The translations under genes were made by a program, and so were the position numbers. Positions 1-8,371 of a stretch of 64,000 nucleotides of DNA are shown here, piece by piece; within the stretch, counting starts at the first letter, position 1, and every line of letters begins with the position of its first letter. Source of the DNA: Collimonas sp. PA-H2 (GTDB taxonomy: Bacteria > Pseudomonadota > Gammaproteobacteria > Burkholderiales > Burkholderiaceae_D); assembly GCF_002564105.1 (NCBI RefSeq), contig NZ_PDBX01000001.1, positions 4,340,001-4,404,000 of the forward strand, given 5' to 3'. The notes beneath the pieces are model-generated. The model saw only the letters and a program-made list of their open reading frames with translations. It was not told where the DNA came from and did no database searches.

Positions 1-456
1 GGGATGCTCGCCAATCGCCAGCATATTGCGGCTGATGTCTTTGGCGCAGTCCAGGCTGCGCCCGTAGTACGGCTTGCTGGCGGAAACGAATAGCGCATAG
101 CCGGAAAACTCACGGCTCCTGCCGGCGTCCAGCCAGGCTTGCTGCATCGAGTCATGGTGGATGGAGATGAACAGCGCGGCGCCGCTGCTGTCTTTGGTGC
201 GCGCTTGCAGCGAAGCTGGGGAACCGGCCGCGGCGACATCGGTCACGCTCACGCCCTTGGCGCGCAAAGCCTTGACCAGGGCGATGGCCAGTTGCCGGTT
301 GAGGTCGAATTCACGCTTGCCGGCGGGGCCGATGGCGCCGGGTTTTTCAGTGGTATGGCCGGTGTCGACCACTACCTGCTGTGCGTTGCAGATGGCGCTC
401 AGCAGATACAGGCAAGCCGGCAACAGCAGCTGCCGGCGCAGATGGGCAAGCGTCAT
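1..456 (-). CDS. N-acetylmuramoyl-L-alanine amidase (partial, C-terminus off the left edge)
   Basis: Reading the minus strand from the ATG at 456 gives about 152 residues with no stop. The N-terminus is signal-like (positive MTLAHLRRQ, then a hydrophobic run ending ICNAQQ). Next come VVVDTGHTTEKPGAIGPAG, which carries the first zinc-ligand region of Amidase_3 enzymes, and a later FISIHHDSM segment that matches the second metal-binding HH region. The family cleaves the amide bond between N-acetylmuramic acid and the stem peptide in periplasmic murein. The start overlaps the stop of the upstream LysR gene as ATGA, so the two are probably translationally coupled. The C-terminal catalytic Glu region is outside the window. 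Confidence 0.85.
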   Translation of the reverse strand, partial: MTLAHLRRQLLLPACLYLLSAICNAQQVVVDTGHTTEKPGAIGPAGKREFDLNRQLAIALVKALRAKGVSVTDVAAAGSPASLQARTKDSSGAALFISIHHDSMQQAWLDAGRSREFSGYALFVSASKPYYGRSLDCAKDISRNMLAIGEHP

Positions 457-1406
457 GTGCTGATCGCCAGCCGCGGCCGTTCCGCCTGCTTCAAGTCTGC
501 TGCCAGATGCTGCACAAGATAATCGATGAACACCCGCATCTTGGGCGCCAGATAGCGCGTCGGCAGATATTGTATGTAGGCCGTGCCCTGGTAGGCGGAG
601 ACGAATTCCCATTCGCTCAGCAGTACTTTCACCAGGCCTTGTTCGATCGCGCTGCGCGCCGTGAAGTAGGGCAGGCAGGCGATCCCCAGGTGTTGCAGCA
701 CGCCTTGCAGCCGCGCTTCACTGTGGTTGACGACGTAGCGGCCGCTGATCTTGACGATGGTGGCTTCGCCCTTGCGCAGGAAGCGCCAGTCGGCGTCGCC
801 CGGGGTTTCTCCCAGCGACAGGCAACTGTGGCCGCACAAGTCTTGCGGCTGGCGCGGCGTGCCATGCCGCGCCAGGTATTCGGGGGTCGCGCACAGCACC
901 TGCGCCACCGACATCAGTGGCCGCGCCGCCAGTCCTTCAACCGGATTGCGGGTGATCTGGATCACCAGGTCGGCATCGTCGTCGAGCAGGTTCAGCTGGC
1001 GATCGTTGAGGATCAATTGCATATCGACTTGCGGATATTTTTCCAGGAACCCTGGCACCAGAGGCGCCACTACCGCCTTGCCGAATGCCTTCGGCATGCC
1101 GACCCGCAGCAGGCCGCGCGGCACCGCCACGAATTTATCGGCGGCCTCCATCGCCGCCTTGGCGGCGTTGACCATTTCCTGGCAGCGCTGGAAAGCTTCG
1201 TTGCCGGATTCGCTCAGGCGCAGCTTGCGCGTGGTGCGCTCCAGCAACCTGACCGCCAGGGCCTGTTCCAGCCGTGACACCTGGCGGCTGACAGCCGACG
1301 GCGTCATGCCCAGCTCCGACGCCGCGGCAGAGAAACTGCCGGTTTCCACCACGCGCACGAACACCGCCATATCCGGCATCAACTTGATGTATCGATGATT
1401 GCTCAT
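453..1406 (-). CDS. LysR-family transcriptional regulator
   Basis: 317 residues, normal LTTR length. Residues about 10-70 form the winged helix-turn-helix (VRVVETGSFSAAASELGMTP, then SAVSRQVSRLEQALAVRLLERTTR). Residues about 95-300 form the periplasmic-binding-like effector domain. The start has a GGGAA Shine-Dalgarno sequence six bases upstream. It is divergent from the DMT transporter at 1625, a common arrangement for a LysR regulator and its target, but its stop overlaps the start of the amidase behind it, so it may equally belong to that transcription unit. The effector is unknown. Confidence 0.9.
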   Translation of the reverse strand: MSNHRYIKLMPDMAVFVRVVETGSFSAAASELGMTPSAVSRQVSRLEQALAVRLLERTTRKLRLSESGNEAFQRCQEMVNAAKAAMEAADKFVAVPRGLLRVGMPKAFGKAVVAPLVPGFLEKYPQVDMQLILNDRQLNLLDDDADLVIQITRNPVEGLAARPLMSVAQVLCATPEYLARHGTPRQPQDLCGHSCLSLGETPGDADWRFLRKGEATIVKISGRYVVNHSEARLQGVLQHLGIACLPYFTARSAIEQGLVKVLLSEWEFVSAYQGTAYIQYLPTRYLAPKMRVFIDYLVQHLAADLKQAERPRLAIST

Positions 1407-1624
1407 TTATTCCCGTTGGGTACAAGTGTTGTTCCGAGCCGATAGATTATCGTATTTACCCAAGTAAAACATAATAAGCGCTCGCGCAGAGTACGCGGAT
1501 TATTCTCCTGACTTGCCGTTTTATCCTAGGCGATTTGCCTGTGGTTCCGTCCAGCCCCCACGCCGGACGGAACTTTTTTTCCACCGATCGCACCGGCCGC
1601 CGCCGACGGCCCCAGCCAGAGTAA

Positions 1625-2548
1625 ATGCAATTGCCGACATCCTCTCCCGCCTCGCCAACGAAGAAAATCTGGATCGCCGACTTGCTGCTGTTGCTGGTCG
1701 CAGTGGTCTGGGGCAGCAGTTACGGCGTTGCCAAACAGGCCCTGGGGTTTTATCCGGTGCTGGGCCTGCTGGCGCTACGCTTCGGCATGACGTTTCTGCT
1801 ATTGCTGCCCAGCCTGCGTCAGCTGAGGCAGCCGCACGGCAGGGCGGCCTTACGCGCGGGATTGCCGTTAGGCGCGATCTTGCTTGCGATATTGACATGC
1901 GAAACCTTTGGCATAGCGCTGACCAAGGCGTCCAATGCGGCTTTCCTGATCAGCCTGTGTGTCGTATTTACGCCACTTGTCGAATGGCTGGTGATGGCGC
2001 GGCGCCCAAGCGGCAGCGCTTTACTGATGGCGTTTGTCTCGCTTTTCGGCACCTGGCTGCTGACTTACGGCAGCAATTTGACATTCAATCTGGGCGACGG
2101 CCTGATGCTGGTCGCCGCCGTGCTGCGCGCGTTCATGGTGTGCATGACCAAGCGCCTGACGCAAAACCGGAACATGTCGACGCTGGCGCTGACGGCTGTG
2201 CAATCCGGCGTGGTCGGGCTTGGCTGCCTGCTGCTTGCCGCCTTATTCCTGCAGGGCGGGATGCCGTCTTTGCCAGGCGATGCCGGCTTCTGGATAGCGA
2301 CGTTGTACCTGGTTTTGTTTTGCACCATTTTTGCATTCTTTGCGCAAAATTACGCTGTCCGCCAGAGCGATCCCACCCGGGTTTCTCTGCTGATGGGAAG
2401 CGAGCCGGTGTTCGGCGCGCTGTTCGCCGCCTTCTGGCTGGGTGAGCAGCTCAGCCTGTTGTCCTGGATCGGCGGCGCGCTGATTGTCGCTGCCACATTA
2501 TGGGCGAGCTTGCCGCGTTCGATATTTGTCGCGCGGCTGGCAAAATAA
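1625..2548 (+). CDS. EamA/DMT-superfamily transporter
   Basis: 307 residues with about ten hydrophobic segments in two repeated halves (roughly residues 15-145 and 165-300), as in drug/metabolite transporters with two EamA domains. The first half has the typical WGSSYGVAKQAL segment after TM1, and the second ends with GEQLSLLSWIGGALIVAAT, matching the conserved end of an EamA repeat. It is likely an inner-membrane exporter of amino acids or other small metabolites; the substrate cannot be read from the sequence. It is divergent from the LysR gene, which may control it. Confidence 0.88.
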   Translation: MQLPTSSPASPTKKIWIADLLLLLVAVVWGSSYGVAKQALGFYPVLGLLALRFGMTFLLLLPSLRQLRQPHGRAALRAGLPLGAILLAILTCETFGIALTKASNAAFLISLCVVFTPLVEWLVMARRPSGSALLMAFVSLFGTWLLTYGSNLTFNLGDGLMLVAAVLRAFMVCMTKRLTQNRNMSTLALTAVQSGVVGLGCLLLAALFLQGGMPSLPGDAGFWIATLYLVLFCTIFAFFAQNYAVRQSDPTRVSLLMGSEPVFGALFAAFWLGEQLSLLSWIGGALIVAATLWASLPRSIFVARLAK

Positions 2549-3060
2549 ATGCACGCCGCCAGGTAACATCTGGAGCGGAATATCGCACCGCATTTAACTG
2601 AATAATTTCGTCTTTTCCGCAATGGACACCGGAGTTTTCCGGGGGATGAAAATATGCTTGTCGTTAGCGATAACATCGCGATCTCCCATCCTGCAGTCGG
2701 ATTCCGGCTGCATCAATCATGCGGCGCATCGTTTGACATTTGAATTTCGATGTGCACATTCAAGCTTTATCAGATGCCAACTAAATTATTCAAGGCAGAT
2801 AAAAGGCTCTAATAAATTCTGTTTACATGTGCCGGCGGCTGTCATATTATAAGTCCCATAAACTATACAGACCTGTATGTATATAAGCAATTTTTCATAG
2901 AGCTGCAGATATTCAAGAAGCATGAATTTGATGTTTTATATTCAATTGATGTTTCTGCGGCGCTTATAAGAACGATAAAAACTAATTAGTAAATCATTGG
3001 CTCGGAATCTGTTTGTGCGAGAAGAACCCTGCCGATTTTTACGGAGACGAATACAGTAAG

Positions 3061-3080
3061 CATGTCTTTGCCGAGACATG
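3061..3080. repeat. Perfect 7-bp inverted repeat in AT-rich gap
   Basis: CATGTCT at 3061-3067 and AGACATG at 3074-3080, separated by TTGCCG. It could be an operator or a small RNA hairpin. No T-tract follows, so it is not a rho-independent terminator. Confidence 0.5.
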
Positions 3081-3431
3081 CGTTTGGCCCAATATCCTCG
3101 GTGCTCCCGCCGTTTGTTCCGCCCGCTCCCCGCGGGTGGAACGTTTTTTTTCCTGCTGTTGGCGCTGCCTGCGCCCGCTTGTTCTAAATATATGTAAAAC
3201 AGTCGATGAAATAAGGTTTTATCTGTCGGAAAACGCAAATGAAATACGCGATTCGATAGAAGAAAATATCAGATTATTTTGTATTGCCACCTAGAAATAA
3301 ATGATTTATTCTGATTCATCGAAAAAGCATATTGAAGTTGTCGGAACAGGATGCATAGCGTTGATTTTTTACACGGCACTCGCTCCAAAAGAGTAATCGG
3401 TGCTGCTGTTAATCCTCAAGAGGGAAGTCCC

Positions 3432-3530
3432 ATGATTTGCGCCAGACTCAATTTGAAATTCCTGCTTTTACATGCGTCGCGTGTTCCTTGCGCCGCAGCT
3501 TCCTCCGTCTTCCGGCACAGGCAGTGTTAA
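3432..3530 (+). CDS. Possible 32-aa leader peptide upstream of the protease
   Basis: ATG at 3432 is preceded by AAGAGGGAAG, a good Shine-Dalgarno match. The frame reads MICARLNLKFLLLHASRVP and continues to TAA at 3528-3530. It has a short hydrophobic core and ends 150 bases before the S53 peptidase. It resembles nothing I recognise. It may be a leader peptide or chance; only the ribosome-binding site and the position support it. Confidence 0.22.
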   Translation: MICARLNLKFLLLHASRVPCAAASSVFRHRQC

Positions 3531-3679
3531 CGCCGTCGCCAACCCTTTAACGGACTAGTACCGTTATCCGCTGCATCGCTATCCGCGTTGCAGACTCCAG
3601 CGCCAACATCCTTCGCATTGCAGATCGCCCTGCAAGGCTGTGGCGTCCTTCATTTGTTCCATTCAAGAGGAATAAGCGT

Positions 3680-5572
3680 ATGAAATCGAGAATCACAGCA
3701 GTGAAAATACCAGTAGGAAATTTCAAGATTCCCCAGGCTTCGGCATTGTCATTAGCGCTGTCGCTGGTGTTTGCATCTTTGTCCGTCCACGCTGCCGTCG
3801 CTGACAACAGCACTTGGGTGGCCACCAAGACCCAGGCTTTCCTGCCTCAGGTCCAGGCCAATCAAAAGAGCGTGGCGGTTGACGCCAGCGTAGCGACGCC
3901 GGCGGAATCCGCCGTGCAGCTGGCGCAAGGCGAACCGGTGCATGTGACGCTGAGTTTGAACCTGCGTAATGAAGCCAAGCTGGACCAGTTCCTGCAAGAC
4001 CTGCATACCGCCGGCAGCGCTTCCTACGGCAAGTTCCTGACGCCTGCGCAATTTGCTGAAAAATTTGCGCCGACTGAAAAAGATGTGGCTGTCGTGGTAG
4101 CGCATTTGAGCAAATCGGGTTTCATCAACATCACCGTCTCGCCTAACCGCCAGCTGGTTTCGGCCGACGGCACCGCGGCGACTGTGCAAACCGGTTTCCG
4201 CACTTCGCTGAAACGCTTCCAGCAAGATGGCCGCAATGTCTTCGCCAATACCGACGCTGCACAAGTGCCAGCCGCCCTGAGCAATATCGTCGGTTCGGTG
4301 CTGGGCCTGCAAAACGTCGCGCTGGCGCAGACCCATCACCGCTTCGTGCTGGATGCTGCGCCAGGCAGTGCGGTGCAAGCCAAAGTCACGCCAGCCGCAA
4401 CGCCGGTGGCGACGCCGCACAGCCCTGCGCAATTCCCTGCGATCTACAACGCCGGCAGCACGCCTACCGCCTCCAACACCACGGTCGGCATCATCTCCGA
4501 AGGCGATATTTCCCCGACCATTACCGACCTGAAGGCATTCACCACGGCCAAGGGCTTGGCTACTGTCAATACTTCGGTGGTGCAGACCGGTCCTGCCGGC
4601 AGCGACTACAGCGATACCTCCGGCCAGGTCGAATGGAACCTGGATAGCCAGACCATCACCGGCACTTCCGGCGGCGTCAAGAAACTGATTTTCTACGCGT
4701 CGCCAGACATGCAGTTCAGCAGCATCACCACTTCCTATAACAAGGCAGTGACTGACAACCTGGCGAAAGTCATCAACGTCTCGCTCGGCGGCTGCGAAGC
4801 GGATACACACAGCACCGGCACCCAGGCAGCCGACGACAATGTCTTCAAGCAGGCGGTAGCGCAAGGCCAGACCTTCTCGATTTCGACAGGCGACGCCGGC
4901 ACCTACAACTGCCAGACCAGCTCGATTTCCGGTGCGCCTGGCGTACCGACCAGCAAGTCGACTTATGACGTCAGCGAACCAGCCAGCTCGCCCTACGTGA
5001 TCGCGGTCGGCGGCACCACCTTGTACACCAACGCCGGCGCCTACAGCAGCGAAACCGTGTGGAACGAAGGCCTGAGCGCAATCGGCGTCTATGATGCCCA
5101 GGGCGATTCCGATCCTACCAAGCGCCTGTGGGCAACCGGCGGCGGTTTCAGCAAGTACGAAGCGATACCTAGCTACCAGAAGGGCGTGGTCACCGCCGGC
5201 AAGACTACCCGCGGCTTGCCGGACATCGCTTTTGATGCCGCCAGCGCCAGCGGCGCCACCATCTACTACAACGGCCAGACCGGCACGGTAGGAGGCACCA
5301 GCCTGGCGGCACCGATCTTCACCGGTGTCTGGGCACGCTTGCAATCGGCTAACGCCAACGGCCTGGGCTTCCCGGCAGCCAGCTTCTACAAGTATTTCCC
5401 ATTGGCTGCCAATGCTGCGCTGCTGCACGACGTCATTTCGGGCACCAACGGCGCCAGCAGCTCCTACGGCTACAAAGCCGCCAAGGGCTGGGATGCAACC
5501 ACAGGTTTCGGCAGCTTGAACATTGCCAACCTGAATGCCTTCGTCAAGAAAACTTCGGATTTTGCACGTTGA
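3680..5572 (+). CDS. Secreted S53 family serine-carboxyl peptidase (sedolisin/kumamolisin type) with pro-domain
   Basis: 630 residues. A signal peptide (about 1-38, ending LSVHA) is followed by a pro-kumamolisin domain of about 170 residues (LSLNLRNEAKLDQFLQDLHT, SYGKFLTPAQFAEKFAPTE). The catalytic domain runs from about residue 250. Family hallmarks are visible: the Glu/Asp pair in VEWNLD (E318, D322), the nucleophile in GGTSLAAP (S541), and a C-terminal calcium-site-like stretch (DVISGTNG and KGWDATTGFGS). Sedolisins are acid-active endopeptidases that self-process after secretion. The start has GAGGAATAAGCGT upstream. It is probably exported for extracellular protein breakdown; no dedicated secretion genes sit beside it. 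Confidence 0.93.
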   Translation: MKSRITAVKIPVGNFKIPQASALSLALSLVFASLSVHAAVADNSTWVATKTQAFLPQVQANQKSVAVDASVATPAESAVQLAQGEPVHVTLSLNLRNEAKLDQFLQDLHTAGSASYGKFLTPAQFAEKFAPTEKDVAVVVAHLSKSGFINITVSPNRQLVSADGTAATVQTGFRTSLKRFQQDGRNVFANTDAAQVPAALSNIVGSVLGLQNVALAQTHHRFVLDAAPGSAVQAKVTPAATPVATPHSPAQFPAIYNAGSTPTASNTTVGIISEGDISPTITDLKAFTTAKGLATVNTSVVQTGPAGSDYSDTSGQVEWNLDSQTITGTSGGVKKLIFYASPDMQFSSITTSYNKAVTDNLAKVINVSLGGCEADTHSTGTQAADDNVFKQAVAQGQTFSISTGDAGTYNCQTSSISGAPGVPTSKSTYDVSEPASSPYVIAVGGTTLYTNAGAYSSETVWNEGLSAIGVYDAQGDSDPTKRLWATGGGFSKYEAIPSYQKGVVTAGKTTRGLPDIAFDAASASGATIYYNGQTGTVGGTSLAAPIFTGVWARLQSANANGLGFPAASFYKYFPLAANAALLHDVISGTNGASSSYGYKAAKGWDATTGFGSLNIANLNAFVKKTSDFAR

Positions 5573-5618
5573 TCGGCAAAGCAGTTATCCGGATTTTTTA
5601 TAGAAGTTGAGCTGGACA

Positions 5619-5652
5619 TCACCGCTGCGGCCATCCCGGTCCGCAGCGGTGA
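5619..5652 (+). terminator. 12-bp perfect hairpin after the protease gene
   Basis: TCACCGCTGCGG and its exact reverse complement surround a 10-nt loop (5631-5640), 46 bases after the protease stop. No U-tract follows, so it may be an mRNA-stabilising 3' hairpin or a factor-assisted terminator. Confidence 0.5.
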
Positions 5653-5720
5653 CGCAGTAGCAGTAAGGAAATCGGTAAGAGGTGGTTTTATAGAATTGCG
5701 ATGGCGTACGGAGAACAGAG

Positions 5721-5915
5721 ATGAATAAATCGAATCTGGCCTGGCTTGCCGCGGCGCTTGCATTGGGTCTGGGAAGCATCTATGCCGTGTGGGCGGCCGA
5801 CGATTCGGGCGCCGCAAAGCACAGCGCCGTCGCGGTGCAGGACAAGGGCAGCGCTCCAGGCGCGTCGTCGGACCAGCCAAAAGATGCCGTGAATATCAAT
5901 CCGTTTGGAAAATAG
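5721..5915 (+). CDS. Small hypothetical protein with N-terminal signal/anchor
   Basis: 64 residues. An N-terminal hydrophobic segment (LAWLAAALALGLGSIYAVWA) is followed by a polar Ala/Ser/Asp-rich tail ending NINPFGK. A GGAGAACAG Shine-Dalgarno sequence precedes the ATG. The shape fits a small secreted or inner-membrane-anchored protein. It lies downstream of the protease and upstream of another small gene in the same direction, so the two may share a transcript. I do not recognise the family. Confidence 0.55.
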   Translation: MNKSNLAWLAAALALGLGSIYAVWAADDSGAAKHSAVAVQDKGSAPGASSDQPKDAVNINPFGK

Positions 5916-5979
5916 CCATGCCAGGCTTGCATTCAGAGAGTCTGAAGCAGGCAAGTATTTGTAGAAGGAAGAATCAGCA

Positions 5980-6189
5980 ATGACCGCATATCTGCAGCGA
6001 CAAGACCGGCTGGCGCTGGTTACCCAGGCCACCGCAAACGTGACCGGCAAACGCTATTGTTCGCACCATCAGGGCGAAGTGGCGGTAGCAGAGGGCGATT
6101 TCGTGATGCGCAATAAATCCCGCCGTTGGATCTGCTTCCGCTGCCAGGAACGCAGCCGCTCGCATGGGCTGCTGAAACGGGCGGGATAG
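5980..6189 (+). CDS. Small hypothetical protein with Cys/His pairs
   Basis: 69 residues with AAGGAAG upstream of the ATG. The sequence holds a CSHHQG segment near residue 27 and a CFRC segment near residue 52, a spacing that could bind a zinc ion in a compact two-knuckle fold, followed by a basic C-terminus (SRSHGLLKRAG). It lies 64 bases after the preceding small gene and just ahead of a bidirectional terminator. I do not recognise it; a small zinc-finger role is only an inference from the Cys/His pattern. Confidence 0.5.
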   Translation: MTAYLQRQDRLALVTQATANVTGKRYCSHHQGEVAVAEGDFVMRNKSRRWICFRCQERSRSHGLLKRAG

Positions 6190-6204
6190 GATATTTCAGG
6201 CGGA

Positions 6205-6231
6205 AAAAATCGCCACGACATGGCGATTTTT
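6205..6231. terminator. Bidirectional rho-independent terminator
   Basis: The stem AAAAATCGCCA (6205-6215) pairs exactly with TGGCGATTTTT (6221-6231) around the 5-nt loop CGACA. A/T tracts on both sides allow it to end both the plus-strand small gene (stop 6189) and the minus-strand gene (stop 6266). Confidence 0.88.
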
Positions 6232-6265
6232 GTAAAGGCAGACCGCGCTGCGGTGTTGCCTCGGC

Positions 6266-6682
6266 CTAGCGGAATGCCGCTAGTGGATCGTACTGCTGGC
6301 CCGGCTGGTCTTCCTGTTGCTTGGTCTTTGCACCGTTCCGGATAAAGCTGACCGTCGTCACGCGCCATTCGCCGCGTTGCAGCTCCCAGCCGTGGATGAC
6401 TTTGCGCCAGCCCGGCTTCAGGTAATGCTGGTCGGTGCGCGCCAGTTCCCAGTGGCCGGCTTCCCACACGTACCAGCCATCGACGTAATCCCAGAAACCA
6501 GGGCTCCATACCAGTCCGGCGCGCGCGTGCGGCTCGGCTTCCTGCTTGGCTGGCGGCGGCGGATTCCTGAGAATGACGTTGGGAGCGCCCGTGGCAGGGA
6601 CGCCTTGTTTTTTTTGCGGCGGGTTCACGAAAGACGAAAAGCGTCCGGAAATGATCGCTGCGATGCTGAGTTGCTGTTTCAT
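6266..6682 (-). CDS. YXWXXGHW-motif protein (probable envelope protein)
   Basis: 138 residues. The core WSPGFWDYVDGWYVWEAGHW is the tryptophan/tyrosine-rich signature of the small proteobacterial proteins usually annotated as YXWXXGHW-motif proteins, which are mostly exported. A proline-rich linker (NPPPPAKQEAEP) precedes it and a basic, Gln-rich tail ends it. The N-terminus has only a weak hydrophobic stretch (LSIAAIISG), shorter than a normal signal peptide, and an A8 run follows at residues about 23-25, so a frameshift or misplaced start is possible. The family's function is unknown. Confidence 0.6.
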   Translation of the reverse strand: MKQQLSIAAIISGRFSSFVNPPQKKQGVPATGAPNVILRNPPPPAKQEAEPHARAGLVWSPGFWDYVDGWYVWEAGHWELARTDQHYLKPGWRKVIHGWELQRGEWRVTTVSFIRNGAKTKQQEDQPGQQYDPLAAFR

Positions 6683-6965
6683 ATGCGCTCCTGAATGAGT
6701 TCAGTGCTAACGATTGTACGAAGCCAGGTTCGGAAAAATGTGTCCTGTGCATTTACTTACACTTTTCACCGCTCATTTACAGGGGGCAGGCGACGACGAA
6801 CGCGCGCTATCGGCGCTGATTTTGATGTGACTTACCTATGAGAAATGGGAACCGACGGTATCTCTGAAAGCGCCAGAAGCCGCCGCTGGCAACTTGTTAT
6901 TAAGCTAATCGAATGGTTTTTCCTGCATAAAGGTAGAGTCTTCAACTACCGCTGCGGAAAAAAAA
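6683..6965. other. Intergenic remnant left of the insertion sequence
   Basis: This stretch lies between the YXWXXGHW gene and the IS left end. It contains the divergent promoter area of the minus-strand gene. I see no plausible gene. It ends in an A8 run that served as the IS target. Confidence 0.5.
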
Positions 6966-6987
6966 GGTTCTTCACGGATTATCGGGA
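6966..6987 (+). repeat. IS left terminal inverted repeat
   Basis: 22 bp matching the right end at 21 positions. Transposase binding and cleavage end of the element. Confidence 0.9.
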
Positions 6988-7070
6988 AGTAATCTAGAAA
7001 TGGGAAAGCGGTGAAGTAAGTTTAAACTTGTTGTGCGACCAACAGTTTCTACCCAACCCCACCGCTTTCA

Positions 7071-8273
7071 ATGACGGATAATAATCTTGACCTCCCATTC
7101 TGGGAAGGCTTTCGCGTCTGGAATTTTGACCGACGCGACGACGGCACTTGGATCAGCCTTGTGCCCACTGACGGCGCGCCAATGATTTGCTCCGGCTGTG
7201 AGCAATCTTGTTCCCAAGTTCACGAGACCTACTGGCGCACCATACGTGACATGCCGATGCTCGGCGATTCTGTGTGGCTGCAGGTGAATCTTCGGCGGCT
7301 GCGCTGCGATTCCTGTGGCACACGCACCGAGCGTGTGAAGTGGCTGGATCGGCACGCACGCATTACTCAGCGTCTGGCCCAATTCGTTGGTCTATGGTGC
7401 GAGAAGCTACCTGCGGCTCACGTCTGCAAGCTGTCCGGGCTGCACTGGGAAACGGTGCGCAAGATCGACCGACAACGCCTGGAGGGTAAATTGGCTGAGC
7501 TGCCTGACGCCCAGCCAACCAGGCTAGTGATGGATGAATTCGCGCTGTTCAAAGGACATCGCTATGCCACGGTTGTCCTCGATGCCGACACGCGCCGCGT
7601 TCTCTGGGTTGGCGAGGGTCGTAGCAGAGAGGCAATTCGCGTGTTCTGTGAATGGCTAGGGCCGGCGCGTTGCGCCGATATAAAGGCAGTGGCCATGGAC
7701 ATGAATACGGCTTTCGACCTCGAAGTCCAGCTGCATTGCCCGCAAGCCAGAGTGGTCTACGACCTGTTTCATGTGATTGCCAAATACGGTCGGGAGGTGA
7801 TCGACAGGGTGCGCGTGGACGAGGCCAATCGCCTTAAAGGCGATCTCCCTATGAGGCGTGTCGTCAAGCGCGCCCGATGGCTGTTGTTGCGCAATCGCAG
7901 CAACGTGCCGTCCGAGCAGCAGCCGAAATTGGACGAACTGCTAGCTGCAAACAAAGCATTGATGACGGTCTACATTATGAAGGCCAGTCTGAAGGAACTA
8001 TGGCAGGCCACTAGCGCTTGGCATTGGCGCAACGCCTGGCGCGCCTGGCTAAAGATGGCCCATGACAGTAGCATCGAGCCACTACAGAAATTTGCCAAAA
8101 AGCTCAAAATCTACTGGCGTGGAATCATAGCCAGGGTACGCTGGCCGATGCACACAGGGCAGCTCGAAGGAATTAACAATCGCATCAAAGTGATGAAGCG
8201 CATGGCATACGGATACCGGGATAGCGCCTTCTTCTTCCTGAAGATTAAAGCCGCCTATCCCGGTAATCCGTGA
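7071..8273 (+). CDS. ISL3 family transposase
   Basis: 400 residues, full family length. The N-terminus has a zinc-ribbon pair (CSGCEQSC and CDSCGTRTE) and a helix-turn-helix region. A DDE catalytic core follows, with candidate residues D155 (MDEFALFKGH), D210 (AMDMNTAF) and E366 (LEGINNRIK), then the ISL3-typical KRMAYGYRD C-terminus. The reading frame is unbroken and both IS ends are intact, so it may still be active. It catalyses cut-and-paste or copy-paste movement of its own element. Downstream lies the GST gene, which keeps 98 bases of upstream sequence. Confidence 0.95.
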   Translation: MTDNNLDLPFWEGFRVWNFDRRDDGTWISLVPTDGAPMICSGCEQSCSQVHETYWRTIRDMPMLGDSVWLQVNLRRLRCDSCGTRTERVKWLDRHARITQRLAQFVGLWCEKLPAAHVCKLSGLHWETVRKIDRQRLEGKLAELPDAQPTRLVMDEFALFKGHRYATVVLDADTRRVLWVGEGRSREAIRVFCEWLGPARCADIKAVAMDMNTAFDLEVQLHCPQARVVYDLFHVIAKYGREVIDRVRVDEANRLKGDLPMRRVVKRARWLLLRNRSNVPSEQQPKLDELLAANKALMTVYIMKASLKELWQATSAWHWRNAWRAWLKMAHDSSIEPLQKFAKKLKIYWRGIIARVRWPMHTGQLEGINNRIKVMKRMAYGYRDSAFFFLKIKAAYPGNP

Positions 8274-8279
8274 AGAACC
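8258..8279 (-). repeat. IS right terminal inverted repeat
   Basis: 22 bp, the reverse complement of the left end with one mismatch. It contains the transposase stop codon TGA at 8271-8273. Confidence 0.9.
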
Positions 8280-8371
8280 AAAAATAAGAGGGATTTGTTT
8301 CTTAATGTGTCACTGTTCCTTGATATATATTAAGCGTTCCAACCGCTGCTTAAAATCAAAAGGAAAGCGCC

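Larger units (their letters stand above)
2549..3679 (+). other. 1.1-kb AT-rich intergenic region
   Basis: No convincing long gene. The stretch is visibly AT-richer than its flanks between about 2800 and 3310. It holds a perfect inverted repeat CATGTCT-6 nt-AGACATG at 3061-3080. It also holds a small GC hairpin (CCCGC, 5-nt loop, GCGGG) followed by a run of eight T, at about 3123-3153, which could be a weak terminator. A 32-codon reading frame with a ribosome-binding site lies at 3432-3530 and is listed separately. The rest probably acts as a long leader or promoter region for the protease gene. Confidence 0.5.
6966..8279 (+). mobile_element. ISL3-family insertion sequence, complete (1314 bp)
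   Basis: The ends form a 22-bp terminal inverted repeat with one mismatch: GGTTCTTCACGGATTATCGG at 6966 onward, and the same with C for the T at position 17 when the right end (8279 backward) is read in reverse. One transposase gene fills most of the element and its stop codon lies inside the right repeat. The flanks are A8 (6958-6965) and AAAAATAA (8280-8287). This is an 8-bp target duplication with one difference, the length usual for ISL3. Confidence 0.92.

Noticed and set aside
2622..2852. 76-codon frame in the AT-rich gap
   Set aside because: No ribosome-binding site, no family likeness and irregular composition.
3013..3294. 93-codon frame in the AT-rich gap
   Set aside because: Runs through the inverted repeat and the T8 run, has no clear Shine-Dalgarno and no recognisable domain.
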